Positions 8,649 through 17,596 of a stretch of 64,000 nt of DNA are shown piece by piece (the first letter of the stretch is position 1; every line of letters starts with the position of its first letter). The position numbers and the translations under genes were made by a program. This DNA is from Mixta sp031457955 (lineage in GTDB: Bacteria; Pseudomonadota; Gammaproteobacteria; Enterobacterales; Enterobacteriaceae). The DNA lies in contig NZ_JAVDXN010000010.1 of assembly GCF_031457955.1 (NCBI RefSeq), positions 48,200 through 112,199 on the forward strand, written 5' to 3'. The notes under the pieces are model-generated. The model made no database searches. It saw only the letters and a program-made list of their open reading frames with translations, and had not been told where the DNA came from.

Positions 8649-8670
8649 GGTTATTATTTAAATAAAACGC

Positions 8671-9291
8671 TTAGATAATATCTAATAATTCTACTTCAAA
8701 TACCAGCGTACTGAATGGCGGAATCGACGCGCCTGCGCCACGCTCGCCGTAGGCCAAATTATGCGGAATGGTCAGTTCCCATTTGGAACCTACCGGCATC
8801 AGCGTCAACGCTTCAATCCAACCGGCAATCACGCCGCTTACCGGGAATTCTGCCGGTTCACCACGCGCAACGGAACTGTCAAATACCGTGCCGTCGATCA
8901 GCTTACCGGTATAGTGAACGCGGACGTGATCCTGACGCGAAGGAATCGCACCGGTGCCCTGGTTAATGACGCGGAACTGTAGCCCTGATTCCGTGCTGTT
9001 CACCCCTTCACGCTGCGCGTTTTCCTGCAGGTAGGTCTGACCTTCCGCCGCCATCGCCTGCTGACGCTCACGACGCACCGCGTCGGCACGCTCATGCACT
9101 TCGCGCAGCGCGCGATGCACCACATCAACCGGCACCGCAGGCGCATTCCCTTCCAGCGCATCACGCAGGCCCGCTACCATCGCTTCCGGCAGTAATCCCT
9201 GCAGGCCAGAGTCCAGCAGCTGCTGCCCGACCTGCAAACCAATACCGTAACTCGCCTGCGCTTCAAGACTATCAAAAGAAGGGGTCGTCAT
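8671..9291 (-). CDS. fklB: FklB, FKBP-type peptidyl-prolyl cis-trans isomerase (FKBP22)
   Basis: The product has 206 residues, the same length as E. coli FKBP22. The N-terminal dimerisation helices (1-100) include the family sequence ASYGIGLQVGQQL. The C-terminal FKBP domain follows (about 110-206), with VRVHYTGKLIDGTVFDSS and AYGERGAGASIPPFSTLVFEVEL. It catalyses proline isomerisation during protein folding in the cytoplasm or periplasmic face. In E. coli several genes separate fklB from cpdB; here only the GG-leader peptide does. Confidence 0.96.
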   Translation of the reverse strand: MTTPSFDSLEAQASYGIGLQVGQQLLDSGLQGLLPEAMVAGLRDALEGNAPAVPVDVVHRALREVHERADAVRRERQQAMAAEGQTYLQENAQREGVNSTESGLQFRVINQGTGAIPSRQDHVRVHYTGKLIDGTVFDSSVARGEPAEFPVSGVIAGWIEALTLMPVGSKWELTIPHNLAYGERGAGASIPPFSTLVFEVELLDII

Positions 9292-9506
9292 ATTTTATCC
9301 TTTCACCAATAAATCAAAAGAGGAGCAGCATAGCAGCCTGCGTTGCAGGGGTAAAATCTGCATTCTTCCCATGACTTTTTGTAATGAAAAGGAAACAATA
9401 ACGCTATCGCAATTTTTATAATCCAGACAGGCACTTTGCGTCTTTTTTGCCCATACTGCATCCAGGAGAGCAACCGTGACGCGCACAAGGTGCCGGAGGT
9501 AACATT

Positions 9507-10055
9507 ATGCAAAAGGATACTCATTCTGGCATCCGTTTATGGCTGAGCCGTCTTTGGCATCTGCCGGATGGTATTAGCTGGATGCAGCCGCTGCCGCCCG
9601 CGCACCGACGCGGCATTATTCTGGCGCTTATCGTGTTGCTGCTGGCGTTTCTCTGGCCCTCCCCGACGCCGCGCAACAGTGAGCCGCGCCCGGCTGGCGT
9701 TAATGAGGGTAAAGAGGTGCCGCTGCAGGCAGAGATTTACGATAACCCGCCAGCAACGCAGCCCGTGCAACCTTCATCCCCAACGCAGGATAAAGACCAG
9801 TGGCGCAGTTACCAGATCGCCTCTGGCCAAACGCTGGCTCAGCTGTTTCGTGATAACAATTTACAGGTGAACGATGTTTTCGCGATGGCGCGCGTGGAAG
9901 GTGATGATAAGCCGCTAAGCAACCTGGAGAGCGGACAACAGGTAAAAATTCGGCAGGATAATAATGGCGTGGTGACAGGGCTTACGGTAGAGGGCGAAAA
10001 CGGCCCGGTGCTGTTTACCCGCCAGCCGGATGGCTCTTTTTTGCGTGCGCAATAA
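9507..10055 (+). CDS. ytfB: OapA/YtfB, LysM-like cell-division-associated membrane protein
   Basis: The product has 182 residues, somewhat shorter than E. coli YtfB (212) because the proline-rich linker is compressed. A cytoplasmic N-terminus with PPAHRRGI precedes a single membrane span at about 35-52. A Pro/Gln-rich linker follows, then the C-terminal OapA/LysM-like domain from about residue 100 (QWRSYQIASGQTLAQLFRDN). The protein ends VLFTRQPDGSFLRAQ, almost identical to E. coli. In E. coli YtfB localises to the septum and binds glycans. The gene converges with rplI across a shared terminator. Confidence 0.9.
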   Translation: MQKDTHSGIRLWLSRLWHLPDGISWMQPLPPAHRRGIILALIVLLLAFLWPSPTPRNSEPRPAGVNEGKEVPLQAEIYDNPPATQPVQPSSPTQDKDQWRSYQIASGQTLAQLFRDNNLQVNDVFAMARVEGDDKPLSNLESGQQVKIRQDNNGVVTGLTVEGENGPVLFTRQPDGSFLRAQ

Positions 10056-10085
10056 ATAACGCCGCAGCAGAGCAGAAAATAAAAA

Positions 10086-10115
10086 CAAAAATGCCGGCCC
10101 AGGGCCGGCATTTTC
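10086..10115. terminator. Bidirectional terminator between ytfB and rplI
   Basis: The 9-10-bp stem ATGCCGGCCC / GGGCCGGCAT has a one-base nominal loop (10091-10111), A-runs on the left and TTTT on the right. It lies between the convergent stops of ytfB and rplI and can terminate both. Confidence 0.88.
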
Positions 10116-10131
10116 ATGTTACTGAAAAAAC

Positions 10132-10581
10132 TTACTCAGCAACTACGTTCACGTTCAGCTTAGCAAACACTTCGCTGTGAACCTGGAAGCTCACTTCGTG
10201 TTCACCAGTGGTACGCAGAACGCCGTTCGGCATGCGAACTTCGCTCTTAGCCACTTCAACGCCAGCTGCAGTTACAGCGTCAGCGATGTCGCGGGTACCG
10301 ATAGAACCAAACAGTTTGCCTTCGTCACCCGCTTTAGAAGCGATGGTCACGGTGCCCAGTGCGTTGATGCTTTCAGCACGAGCGTTGGCTGCTGCCAGAA
10401 CGTCAGCCAGTTTGGCTTCCAGTTCAGCACGGCGAGTTTCGAAGAACTCAACGTTTTTCTTGGTTGCCGGGACAGCTTTGCCCTGCGGAACCAGGAAGTT
10501 ACGAGCATAGCCCGCTTTAACGTTAACCTGATCGCCCAGGCCGCCCAGGTTTGCTACTTTATCAAGCAGAATAACTTGCAT
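10132..10581 (-). CDS. rplI: 50S ribosomal protein L9
   Basis: The product has 149 residues, the standard length. The L9 N-terminal signature covers MQVILLDKVANLGGLGDQV and GYARNFLVPQGKA. It binds 23S rRNA domain V at the base of the L1 stalk. This is the last gene of the rpsF-priB-rpsR-rplI operon, 40 bp after rpsR, followed by a strong terminator. Confidence 0.98.
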   Translation of the reverse strand: MQVILLDKVANLGGLGDQVNVKAGYARNFLVPQGKAVPATKKNVEFFETRRAELEAKLADVLAAANARAESINALGTVTIASKAGDEGKLFGSIGTRDIADAVTAAGVEVAKSEVRMPNGVLRTTGEHEVSFQVHSEVFAKLNVNVVAE

Positions 10582-10621
10582 TACCTTATCCTCTCAAAGT
10601 CGATAATTGGACAGTGGCCGA

Positions 10622-11171
<550 letters not shown>

Positions 11172-11177
11172 GGTCGA

Positions 11178-11573
11178 TTACTCTTCAGAATCCCCGGCAT
11201 CTGCATCGTCAGAGGTTTCGTTAGCGAAATCTTCACGACGCTCACGGCGCTCGTCTTTCGCTTTAACCATCGGAGATGCTTCGGTTACGGCGTTTTTGGT
11301 ACGCATAACCATGCTGCGGATAACGGCGTCGTTGAAGCGGAAGTTAGTTTCCAGCTCATCGATCACTTCCTGCGGCGCTTCAACGTTCAGCAGAACGTAA
11401 TGCGCTTTGTGCAGTTTGTTGATCGGGTAAGCCAGCTGACGGCGACCCCAGTCTTCCAGACGGTGAATCTTACCTTCTGCACCAGTGATGGCACCAGTGT
11501 AGCGCTCGATCATGCCCGGAACCTGTTCGCTCTGGTCAGGATGAACCATAAAGACGATTTCGTAATGACGCAT
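11178..11573 (-). CDS. rpsF: 30S ribosomal protein S6
   Basis: The product has 131 residues with the S6 N-terminus MRHYEIVFMVHPDQSEQV and an acidic C-terminal tail ending DAGDSEE, the kind of tail that RimK extends with glutamates. It is the first gene of the operon, with TAAGGAG ahead of its ATG. In other bacteria the S6-S18 complex represses this operon by binding the rpsF leader. The minus-strand leader (11574-11640) has a CCGTAAGGAG stretch that may belong to such a site, but I could not fold it reliably. Confidence 0.98.
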   Translation of the reverse strand: MRHYEIVFMVHPDQSEQVPGMIERYTGAITGAEGKIHRLEDWGRRQLAYPINKLHKAHYVLLNVEAPQEVIDELETNFRFNDAVIRSMVMRTKNAVTEASPMVKAKDERRERREDFANETSDDADAGDSEE

Positions 11574-11782
11574 CGAATTTGCTCCTTACGGATTATTCAG
11601 CCTCCTGTCAGGGTCAGCCGTGGCCCATGGAAGCAAGGAACGTTTTAAGTGTACGGCTGAAAAATTGACGCGTAATCATACTGGCCTGGCGGGGGAAACT
11701 CAAGCGGGAATCACAGAAAAAACGCGCCGGGCCGGGGCGGCAATCCATCGCGGCCTCTGCCCTGCGCGCTTCACGTTTAGGA

Positions 11783-12556
11783 TCAACAGGATGCGAAAAA
11801 ATCCACCAGCGCGCCCACTGCCTGCGGCGTGATTTTATGTCCAACGCCTGGCTCGGTGAGCCAGGTTAGCTGCCGATCGCGCTGTGCGTTGGATAGCGCC
11901 TGAACCAAACGCTGCGTTTCAGCGGCCGGAACGACGTCATCCGCTTCGCCATGCCACAAGAGCAGCGGGCGATCCGCCAGTCGGGCCAACTGCTGACTGG
12001 GATCGTATGCAGCAAGAGGCGCCAACCGACGCGCCAGCTCCGCCTGCTCAGCGGGCGTTGTCGCCTGTAGCGGCGGAAACAGCGTCTGGCTTAGCGACAT
12101 AAAGTAGCCCGATCCCATCAAACAGGCGACGCGATTGATCTGCGGATAGCGCGCCATCGCGCCCAGCGCGGTCATGCCGCCCATCGACGCGCCCGCCACG
12201 CCGAAGCGCCCTTCGGCAATCAGCCCCTGCGCGCGCAGCGCGGTTTCCAGCTGCGGCAGCTCATCAATATTGCGGCGCAAAATATCCCAGAAATGGGCCA
12301 GCCGGTGCGCGCTATCGCCACGATAGCGGGAGCCATGCTCATCGGCATCCGGCATGATCACGCGCCAGCCTGCCTGCGCCAGCGCCACGGCGGCCCAGGC
12401 GTAAACCTCTTTGGAAGAGAGATAACCGTGCCAGAACACCACCGTGGGCAAAGCAGCCTTGCGCAGCCCGGCGGGCGCCGCGTGCAGACATTCAATGTTG
12501 CTAAACGATTCGGTCACGATATCGATCATGTTGCCCGCAACTTTTTGTTCTGCCAT
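11783..12556 (-). CDS. yjfP: YjfP-like alpha/beta-hydrolase (esterase)
   Basis: The product has 257 residues. The catalytic triad of the alpha/beta-hydrolase fold is visible: nucleophile Ser in GASMGGMTA, Asp in HGEADDVVP and His in GVGHKIT; the oxyanion region is FWHGYLSS. E. coli YjfP (249 residues) shows carboxylesterase activity on short acyl esters. The ATG at 12556 follows AGAAGG by 8 bases; an in-frame GTG at 12565 is possible and an ATG at 12529 would match E. coli more closely. It diverges from the chemoreceptor gene. Confidence 0.88.
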   Translation of the reverse strand: MAEQKVAGNMIDIVTESFSNIECLHAAPAGLRKAALPTVVFWHGYLSSKEVYAWAAVALAQAGWRVIMPDADEHGSRYRGDSAHRLAHFWDILRRNIDELPQLETALRAQGLIAEGRFGVAGASMGGMTALGAMARYPQINRVACLMGSGYFMSLSQTLFPPLQATTPAEQAELARRLAPLAAYDPSQQLARLADRPLLLWHGEADDVVPAAETQRLVQALSNAQRDRQLTWLTEPGVGHKITPQAVGALVDFFASC

Positions 12557-12663
12557 CGCTTTCACCTTCTCCGTGTTTAAAAAATAGCCTTTGATTATAG
12601 GGTATTACGCCAGCGCTTTATTGGCTGTGAAAAAAAAGATCCTTTTCCTTGCGGTTTGTAGGG

Positions 12664-12690
12664 TAAAAATCCGCCGTTTTTGGCCGTTTA
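12664..12690 (+). promoter_or_regulatory. Candidate sigma-28 (FliA) promoter of the chemoreceptor gene
   Basis: TAAA at 12664-12667 is followed after exactly 15 bases by GCCGTTTA at 12683-12690. This matches the flagellar sigma-28 layout TAAA-N15-GCCGATAA with 2 mismatches in the -10. It lies 37 bp upstream of a methyl-accepting chemotaxis gene, a typical FliA target. Confidence 0.6.
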
Positions 12691-12726
12691 ACGAGATCCC
12701 AGAATATTATCTAAAGGTAAAACTTT

Positions 12727-14658
12727 ATGAAGCGTCTCTCACTCAGCCGCGCCAGTTTGGGCGTTAAGCTGTCTGTCATGACTTCTTTGAGCGTGGCCGT
12801 ACTTTTTTTCATCCTCACGCTCGCTTTAAGCAATAACGCAGCAAAACAGCTCCAGGATCTCACGCTGGAAAATATGCAAAACCAGGTCGCAGGAATCGGC
12901 GATATGGCCGGTATGTTTAACGCTACGCTCAGCGAAGAAGTGGCAAACTATACCAACCTGTTTCAAAGCTTCCTGCCTAAAGCGTTCAGCCGTGATGAAA
13001 GCGCGCGCGTTGCCGTCGGCGCGTTTTCCACGCCAACCTTACGCGCTGGATTAAAAACGCTGAACCTGGATGAAAGCACGGTCGATGACTTTTTAACGCG
13101 TACCGGCGCTATTTCCACGATTTTCGTGCGCGACGGCGATAACTATGTGCGTATCGCGACTTCTCTGCTGAAAGAAGACGGCACGCGCGCCATGGGCACG
13201 CAGCTCGATCCGAAAAGCCCGGCTTTCGCTCAGGTGAGTAAAGGCGAAGCGTATCGCGGCCTCGCGGCGCTGTTTGGCAAACGCTACATCACCCAATACC
13301 AGCCGGTGAAAGATGCCAGCGGGACGGTGGTCGGCATTCTGTTTGTTGGCGTGGAGATCGGCAAGCAGGTGGCGCTGATGCGCGATAAAGTGCTGGATAA
13401 ATCCTTTAGCGATACCGGCCGCTTTATGGTGATGAACGGCGCAGCAGGCAATGCATTCGGCAGCTGGCTGTTCCATCCGCAGGAAGAAGGCAAAAAGGCG
13501 AGCTGGTCGCCGGACGTGATGCAACAGCTCACTACAAAGCAAAGCGGCACGCTGGAAACGATCCAGCATGGCGAACCGCGTATTCTTGCCTGGCAGCGTC
13601 TGCCTGGCTGGGACTGGATCATTCTTGGCGATGTGGATAAAACCAGCCTGCTGGCACCGATCACCTCTGCGCGTAATACCTTCCTGCTGCTGGGTCTGGG
13701 TCTGGTGGTGCTGTTTGCCGTGGGCTTTGTCTGGGTTACCCGCCGCTGGGTCAGCGTACCGCTACAGCAGGTGATTCATCTGGCTGAGCAATATGCGGAT
13801 GGCAACCTGCAGGCAACGCTGCAAACCGAGCGCAAAGATGAAGTGGGCCAGCTGATTACCGCCATTAACGGCATCGGCGACGGGCTGGAACGTATCGTTT
13901 CTCAGGTGCGCAGCGCCGCGCAGGATATCAGCCAGGGCACCGACGCGATTGCCGTCAGCAGTGAAAATATCAGCGAACAGATTACCCGTCAGGCCAGCAG
14001 CGTCGAAGAGACCTCCGCCAGTATGGAACAGCTGGGCGCAACCGTTGGACAGAATGCGGAAAACGTCGCGCAGGCGCTGCAATTAGTCGCCGAAGCCGCC
14101 AGCGCGGTGCAGCAAGGCGGTGAAACGGTCGCGCATTCGGTTAATACCATGTCGGCGATTAAAGTCTCCTCGCAGAGCATTGCGGATATTACCCATGTGA
14201 TTGAATCGATCGCTTTCCAGACCAACATCCTGGCGCTTAACGCGGCGGTAGAAGCCGCACGCGCGGGCGAACATGGCAAAGGCTTTGCGGTGGTGGCGGC
14301 GGAAGTTCGTGCGCTGGCAAGCCGTAGCGCGCAGGCTGCGAAAGAGATCGATGGGCTGATTACCACCTCCATCGGTAATGTGAATCAGGGTCATACGCTC
14401 TCTGAGAAAACGCGCAGCGCGATGGAAAATATCGTCACCCGCATTGAGCAGGTGAAAGCGCTGATGGGTGAAATCAATATCGCGTCTCAGGAGCAGTCCG
14501 CCGGTATCGGTCAGGTTAATATTGCCATGACGCAGATTGGCCAGGCGACGCATCAGAATACCGAGCTGGTAGCGCAGTCAGAAGATACCGCCCATGAGCT
14601 GAGCAAAAAGGGGCATCACTTAACCGAGCTGGTGAGTGTTTTCACCCTGAAAGGCTAA
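12727..14658 (+). CDS. Methyl-accepting chemotaxis protein with a Cache-type sensor
   Basis: The product has 643 residues. Membrane spans lie at about 12-33 and 318-340, enclosing a large periplasmic sensor (35-315) of the Cache3/Cache2 fusion type, with repeated aromatic and DG motifs such as KRYITQYQPVKDASGTVVG. A HAMP domain follows at about 340-395, then the signalling domain with its invariant tip ESIAFQTNILALNAAVEAA and GKGFAVVAAEVRALA. The C-terminus is VFTLKG, with no NWETF-type CheR/CheB-binding pentapeptide, so it probably relies on other receptors for adaptation. The ligand is unknown. AAAGG lies 10 bases before the ATG and a sigma-28-like promoter lies upstream. Confidence 0.93.
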   Translation: MKRLSLSRASLGVKLSVMTSLSVAVLFFILTLALSNNAAKQLQDLTLENMQNQVAGIGDMAGMFNATLSEEVANYTNLFQSFLPKAFSRDESARVAVGAFSTPTLRAGLKTLNLDESTVDDFLTRTGAISTIFVRDGDNYVRIATSLLKEDGTRAMGTQLDPKSPAFAQVSKGEAYRGLAALFGKRYITQYQPVKDASGTVVGILFVGVEIGKQVALMRDKVLDKSFSDTGRFMVMNGAAGNAFGSWLFHPQEEGKKASWSPDVMQQLTTKQSGTLETIQHGEPRILAWQRLPGWDWIILGDVDKTSLLAPITSARNTFLLLGLGLVVLFAVGFVWVTRRWVSVPLQQVIHLAEQYADGNLQATLQTERKDEVGQLITAINGIGDGLERIVSQVRSAAQDISQGTDAIAVSSENISEQITRQASSVEETSASMEQLGATVGQNAENVAQALQLVAEAASAVQQGGETVAHSVNTMSAIKVSSQSIADITHVIESIAFQTNILALNAAVEAARAGEHGKGFAVVAAEVRALASRSAQAAKEIDGLITTSIGNVNQGHTLSEKTRSAMENIVTRIEQVKALMGEINIASQEQSAGIGQVNIAMTQIGQATHQNTELVAQSEDTAHELSKKGHHLTELVSVFTLKG

Positions 14659-14667
14659 CGGAACAGT

Positions 14668-14695
14668 GGGGATCGCATACACTTTAGCGATCCCC
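14668..14695. terminator. Stem-loop between the chemoreceptor gene and bsmA
   Basis: The perfect 9-bp stem GGGGATCGC / GCGATCCCC has a 10-nt loop and lies 9 bases after the chemoreceptor stop. No U-tract follows, so it may be a rho-assisted terminator or an RNA-stability element rather than a classic terminator. Confidence 0.45.
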
Positions 14696-14714
14696 CAACC
14701 GTAAGGAAGTTGCT

Positions 14715-15047
14715 ATGCGTTATTGGCCTTTACTGCTGTTAACCCTGACGCTAAGCGCCTGCAGTATGCTGCGTTCAACGCCGGAAGCGCCACCGCCGCC
14801 GACACAGCAGGCGCAGGAAATTAGCCGGGCGCAAACCGCTAATTTGCCCAGACTGGGCAGCATTACCAGCACCACTCGCGGTTCCCCGGACGATGCTCAG
14901 CGCGACATCGCGCAAAAGGCTAATCGGTCTGGCGCGGCCTATTATCATATCGTTGCGCTGAGCGAAACGGTGATGCCGGGCATGTGGTATACCTCGGCGG
15001 TGCTGTATGGTCCGGCGGGTTCAACCGCCACTGGCACGCAGCAGTAG
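14715..15047 (+). CDS. bsmA: BsmA (YjfO), biofilm/peroxide stress lipoprotein
   Basis: The product is a 110-residue lipoprotein with the lipobox LSAC at residues 13-16, then a proline-rich stretch (PEAPPPPTQQAQ) and a DUF1471 (YhcN-like) domain. The length and the PPPPTQQA motif match E. coli BsmA (109), implicated in biofilm formation and the peroxide-stress response. The Ser after the lipobox Cys predicts outer-membrane sorting. Its last 27 bases overlap the end of convergent aidB. Confidence 0.85.
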   Translation: MRYWPLLLLTLTLSACSMLRSTPEAPPPPTQQAQEISRAQTANLPRLGSITSTTRGSPDDAQRDIAQKANRSGAAYYHIVALSETVMPGMWYTSAVLYGPAGSTATGTQQ

Positions 15048-16646
15048 ACGATCGCCGACCGCATCAGCCACAGGCAGCGCGCCGCGCGTATCTAACTGCT
15101 GCTGGCACCAGGCATCCGCCAGCGGCGGCTCCAGGGTAGTCAGAAGCTGCTGACCGCTCGCCAGCAGCAGGAGCTGGCTGGCGATGTCACGCGCCTGCGC
15201 CTCCTGCGGCTTACGCAGCCGCAGCCTGAGCTGACGCCAGCGGCTATCGAAATGGCGGTTAAGCCCTTTAACGCTATCAAACTGAGCGGCCAGCATCTCC
15301 ATGATCGCTGGCTGCTTTCTCAGCACCCGCAATACATCCAGGCACATCACATTTCCCGCGCCCTCCCAGATGCTGTTTACCGGCGCTTCACGATACAGAC
15401 GCGGCAGCTCGCTCTCTTCGCAGTAGCCGATGCCGCCCAGCGCCTCCATCGCCTGCGCGATAAAGGGCATCGCGTTGTGACAGATGACAAACTTCGCGCC
15501 GGGCGTAAACAGACGCGCATACATCCGCTGCGCTTCATCCGCCGGTTGCGACCAGGCGTGAGCGATACGCATCAGCAGCGCCGTCTGCCCCTCCAGCTGG
15601 AGCGCCTGCTGCACCAGCTGCTGACGCATCAGCGGCTGCTCGACCAGGGTTTTTCCCATCACCTGACGCTGATGCGTATGATAAAGCGCGACCGAAAAGG
15701 CGCGGCGCATCAGGCTATGGCTGCCCAGCGCGCAGTCGAAACGGGTATAGCCGCCCATTTTTAAAATCTGCCGCACGCCTTCGCCCTCTTCGCCCAGCAG
15801 CCAGCCGATCGCGCCGTCGAACTCGACTTCAACGCTGGCGTTAGAACGGTTACCCAGCTTCTCTTTCAGGCGCTCAATGCGTACCGCGTTACGCGTGCCG
15901 TCCGGCAGCAGGCGCGGCAGGAAAAAACAGCTGATGCCGCCCGACGTCTGCGCCAGCACCAGATGTGCGTCGCTCTGCGGCACGGAAAAAAACCATTTAT
16001 GACCCGTCAGGCGATACGCCTCGCCGTTGCCGCGCGCCGCCAGCGGTTCAGCACGCGTGGTGTTACTCAGCACATCGGTTCCGCCCTGTTTTTCCGTCAT
16101 GCCCATGCCGATCAGCAGGCCGCGCTTTTGCGGCGCAGGCTGCAGATGCGCATCGTAACGATCGCTCAACAGCGGCGGCAGCCAGTCGGCAAACAGGGAC
16201 GGCAGGCTGGCCTGCAACAGCGGCGTCGCGCCAAAGGTCATGGTAATCGGGCAGAGCGTGCCCGATTCCACCTGCCCATGCAGCATAAAACGCGCGGCAC
16301 GAGCAACGAACGCACCGGCGCGCGATTCGGCCTGCCAGGGCAAATTATGGACGCGATTCGCGCACAATCCCTGCATCAGCAGGTGCCAGGCGGGATGAAA
16401 GCGCAAATCGTCCAGCCGCTCGCCACGCGCGTCGTAGCGCAGCAGCTCCGGCGGAAAAGCGTTAGCCAGCCTGCCCAGCTCCAGCGACTCGCCGCTGCCG
16501 AGCTGCTGCCCTACCGACGCCAACAGATCGAGATCCCACTCCGCGCCAAAGCGCGTCACGGCTTCACGCAGAGGCGTATCGGAAAGGAACAGGTTGCTGT
16601 TGCTGAGCGGACGCGGTTGATTAAAAACGGTATGGGTAACGGACAT
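15021..16646 (-). CDS. aidB: AidB, acyl-CoA-dehydrogenase-fold alkylation-response flavoprotein
   Basis: The product has 541 residues, the same length as E. coli AidB. Family blocks include GLLIGMGMTEKQGGTDVLSN, the FAD-binding HKWFFSVPQSDAH, and GYCEESELPRLYREAPVNS near the catalytic region. AidB is part of the Ada adaptive response, binds DNA and FAD, and is thought to protect promoters from alkylation. It ends at ASGG, a few residues shorter than E. coli. I could not confirm an Ada box upstream. Its 3' end overlaps bsmA by 27 bp in convergent orientation. Confidence 0.94.
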   Translation of the reverse strand: MSVTHTVFNQPRPLSNSNLFLSDTPLREAVTRFGAEWDLDLLASVGQQLGSGESLELGRLANAFPPELLRYDARGERLDDLRFHPAWHLLMQGLCANRVHNLPWQAESRAGAFVARAARFMLHGQVESGTLCPITMTFGATPLLQASLPSLFADWLPPLLSDRYDAHLQPAPQKRGLLIGMGMTEKQGGTDVLSNTTRAEPLAARGNGEAYRLTGHKWFFSVPQSDAHLVLAQTSGGISCFFLPRLLPDGTRNAVRIERLKEKLGNRSNASVEVEFDGAIGWLLGEEGEGVRQILKMGGYTRFDCALGSHSLMRRAFSVALYHTHQRQVMGKTLVEQPLMRQQLVQQALQLEGQTALLMRIAHAWSQPADEAQRMYARLFTPGAKFVICHNAMPFIAQAMEALGGIGYCEESELPRLYREAPVNSIWEGAGNVMCLDVLRVLRKQPAIMEMLAAQFDSVKGLNRHFDSRWRQLRLRLRKPQEAQARDIASQLLLLASGQQLLTTLEPPLADAWCQQQLDTRGALPVADAVGDRLLLRASGG

Positions 16647-16759
16647 AACCAGGAATCTCCACGCGGAAAGCCCGATTAACCAGCAGCCAGGGCTTGTGAA
16701 AGAGCAGTAGAGTAATTATGCAGAGCGCGGCGAAAGATGCCCGCATCAGAGAAGCGTTT

Positions 16760-16780
16760 CGGGGCGCTCATCACGCCCCG
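16760..16780 (-). terminator. GC-rich hairpin after rlmB
   Basis: The perfect 7-bp stem CGGGGCG / CGCCCCG with a 7-nt loop lies just after the rlmB stop codon. The downstream minus-strand sequence AAACGCTTC is not U-rich, so efficiency as an intrinsic terminator is doubtful. Confidence 0.5.
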
Positions 16781-16786
16781 GGGAGA

Positions 16787-17521
16787 TTAGCCGCGACGCT
16801 GACGCACCGCTTCGAACAAACAGATACCGGTTGCTACCGATACGTTCAGCGAAGAGACGCTGCCTGCCATCGGCAGTTTAATCAGATCATCGCAATGCTC
16901 ACGCGTCAGACGGCGCATACCTTCGCCTTCCGCGCCCATCACCAGCGCCAGCGGGCCGGTCATTTTGCTTTCCCAGACTTCATGGGTCGCTTCACCGGCG
17001 GTGCCGATAATCCAGACGTGATATTCCTGTAGCAGACGCATGGTGCGCGCCAGGTTAGTCACGCGGATCAGCGGGACGTTTTCCGCCGCGCCGGAGGCGA
17101 CTTTCTTCGCCGTCGCGTTCAGCTGCGCCGAGCGATCTTTCGGCACGATAACCGCATGAACACCCGCCGCATCCGCGCTGCGCAAACAGGCACCCAGGTT
17201 ATGCGGATCGGTAACGCCATCCAGGATCAACAGCAGCGGTGACTCGATCGACGCCAGCAGATCCGGCAGATCGCCTTCCTGATAGTGCCTTCCTGGTTTA
17301 ACCTGCGCCACAATGCCCTGATGCACGGCGCCTTCCACTTTACTGTCGAGCCACTGGCGCGTAGCAACCTGAACCACGATCCCCTGCGCTTCCAGCGCGG
17401 TAATCAGCGGCTGCAGACGGCGATCGTCACGGCCTTTCAGGATCCAGACCTGTTGGAAACGTTGCGGATCGCGCTCTAAAAGCGCCTGTACGGCATGAAT
17501 GCCGAAAACTACTTCACTCAT
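16787..17521 (-). CDS. rlmB: RlmB, 23S rRNA (guanosine-2251-2'-O)-methyltransferase
   Basis: The product has 244 residues of the SpoU/TrmH SPOUT family. All three knot motifs are visible: NLGACLRSADAAG, LVMGAEGEGMRR and LPMAGSVSSLNVSVATGI. The N-terminal L30e-like RNA-binding domain occupies residues 1-70. It methylates G2251 in the peptidyl-transferase P-loop of 23S rRNA using SAM. It lies 75 bp downstream of rnr in the same direction, probably one operon. Confidence 0.97.
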   Translation of the reverse strand: MSEVVFGIHAVQALLERDPQRFQQVWILKGRDDRRLQPLITALEAQGIVVQVATRQWLDSKVEGAVHQGIVAQVKPGRHYQEGDLPDLLASIESPLLLILDGVTDPHNLGACLRSADAAGVHAVIVPKDRSAQLNATAKKVASGAAENVPLIRVTNLARTMRLLQEYHVWIIGTAGEATHEVWESKMTGPLALVMGAEGEGMRRLTREHCDDLIKLPMAGSVSSLNVSVATGICLFEAVRQRRG

Positions 17522-17596
17522 ATTTTATCCGATGCTGGTTACGGGCGGCCCTGCCGCCCTTTGGCCTGCGGCGCGACAGGGTTCGCCTGTTACCGC

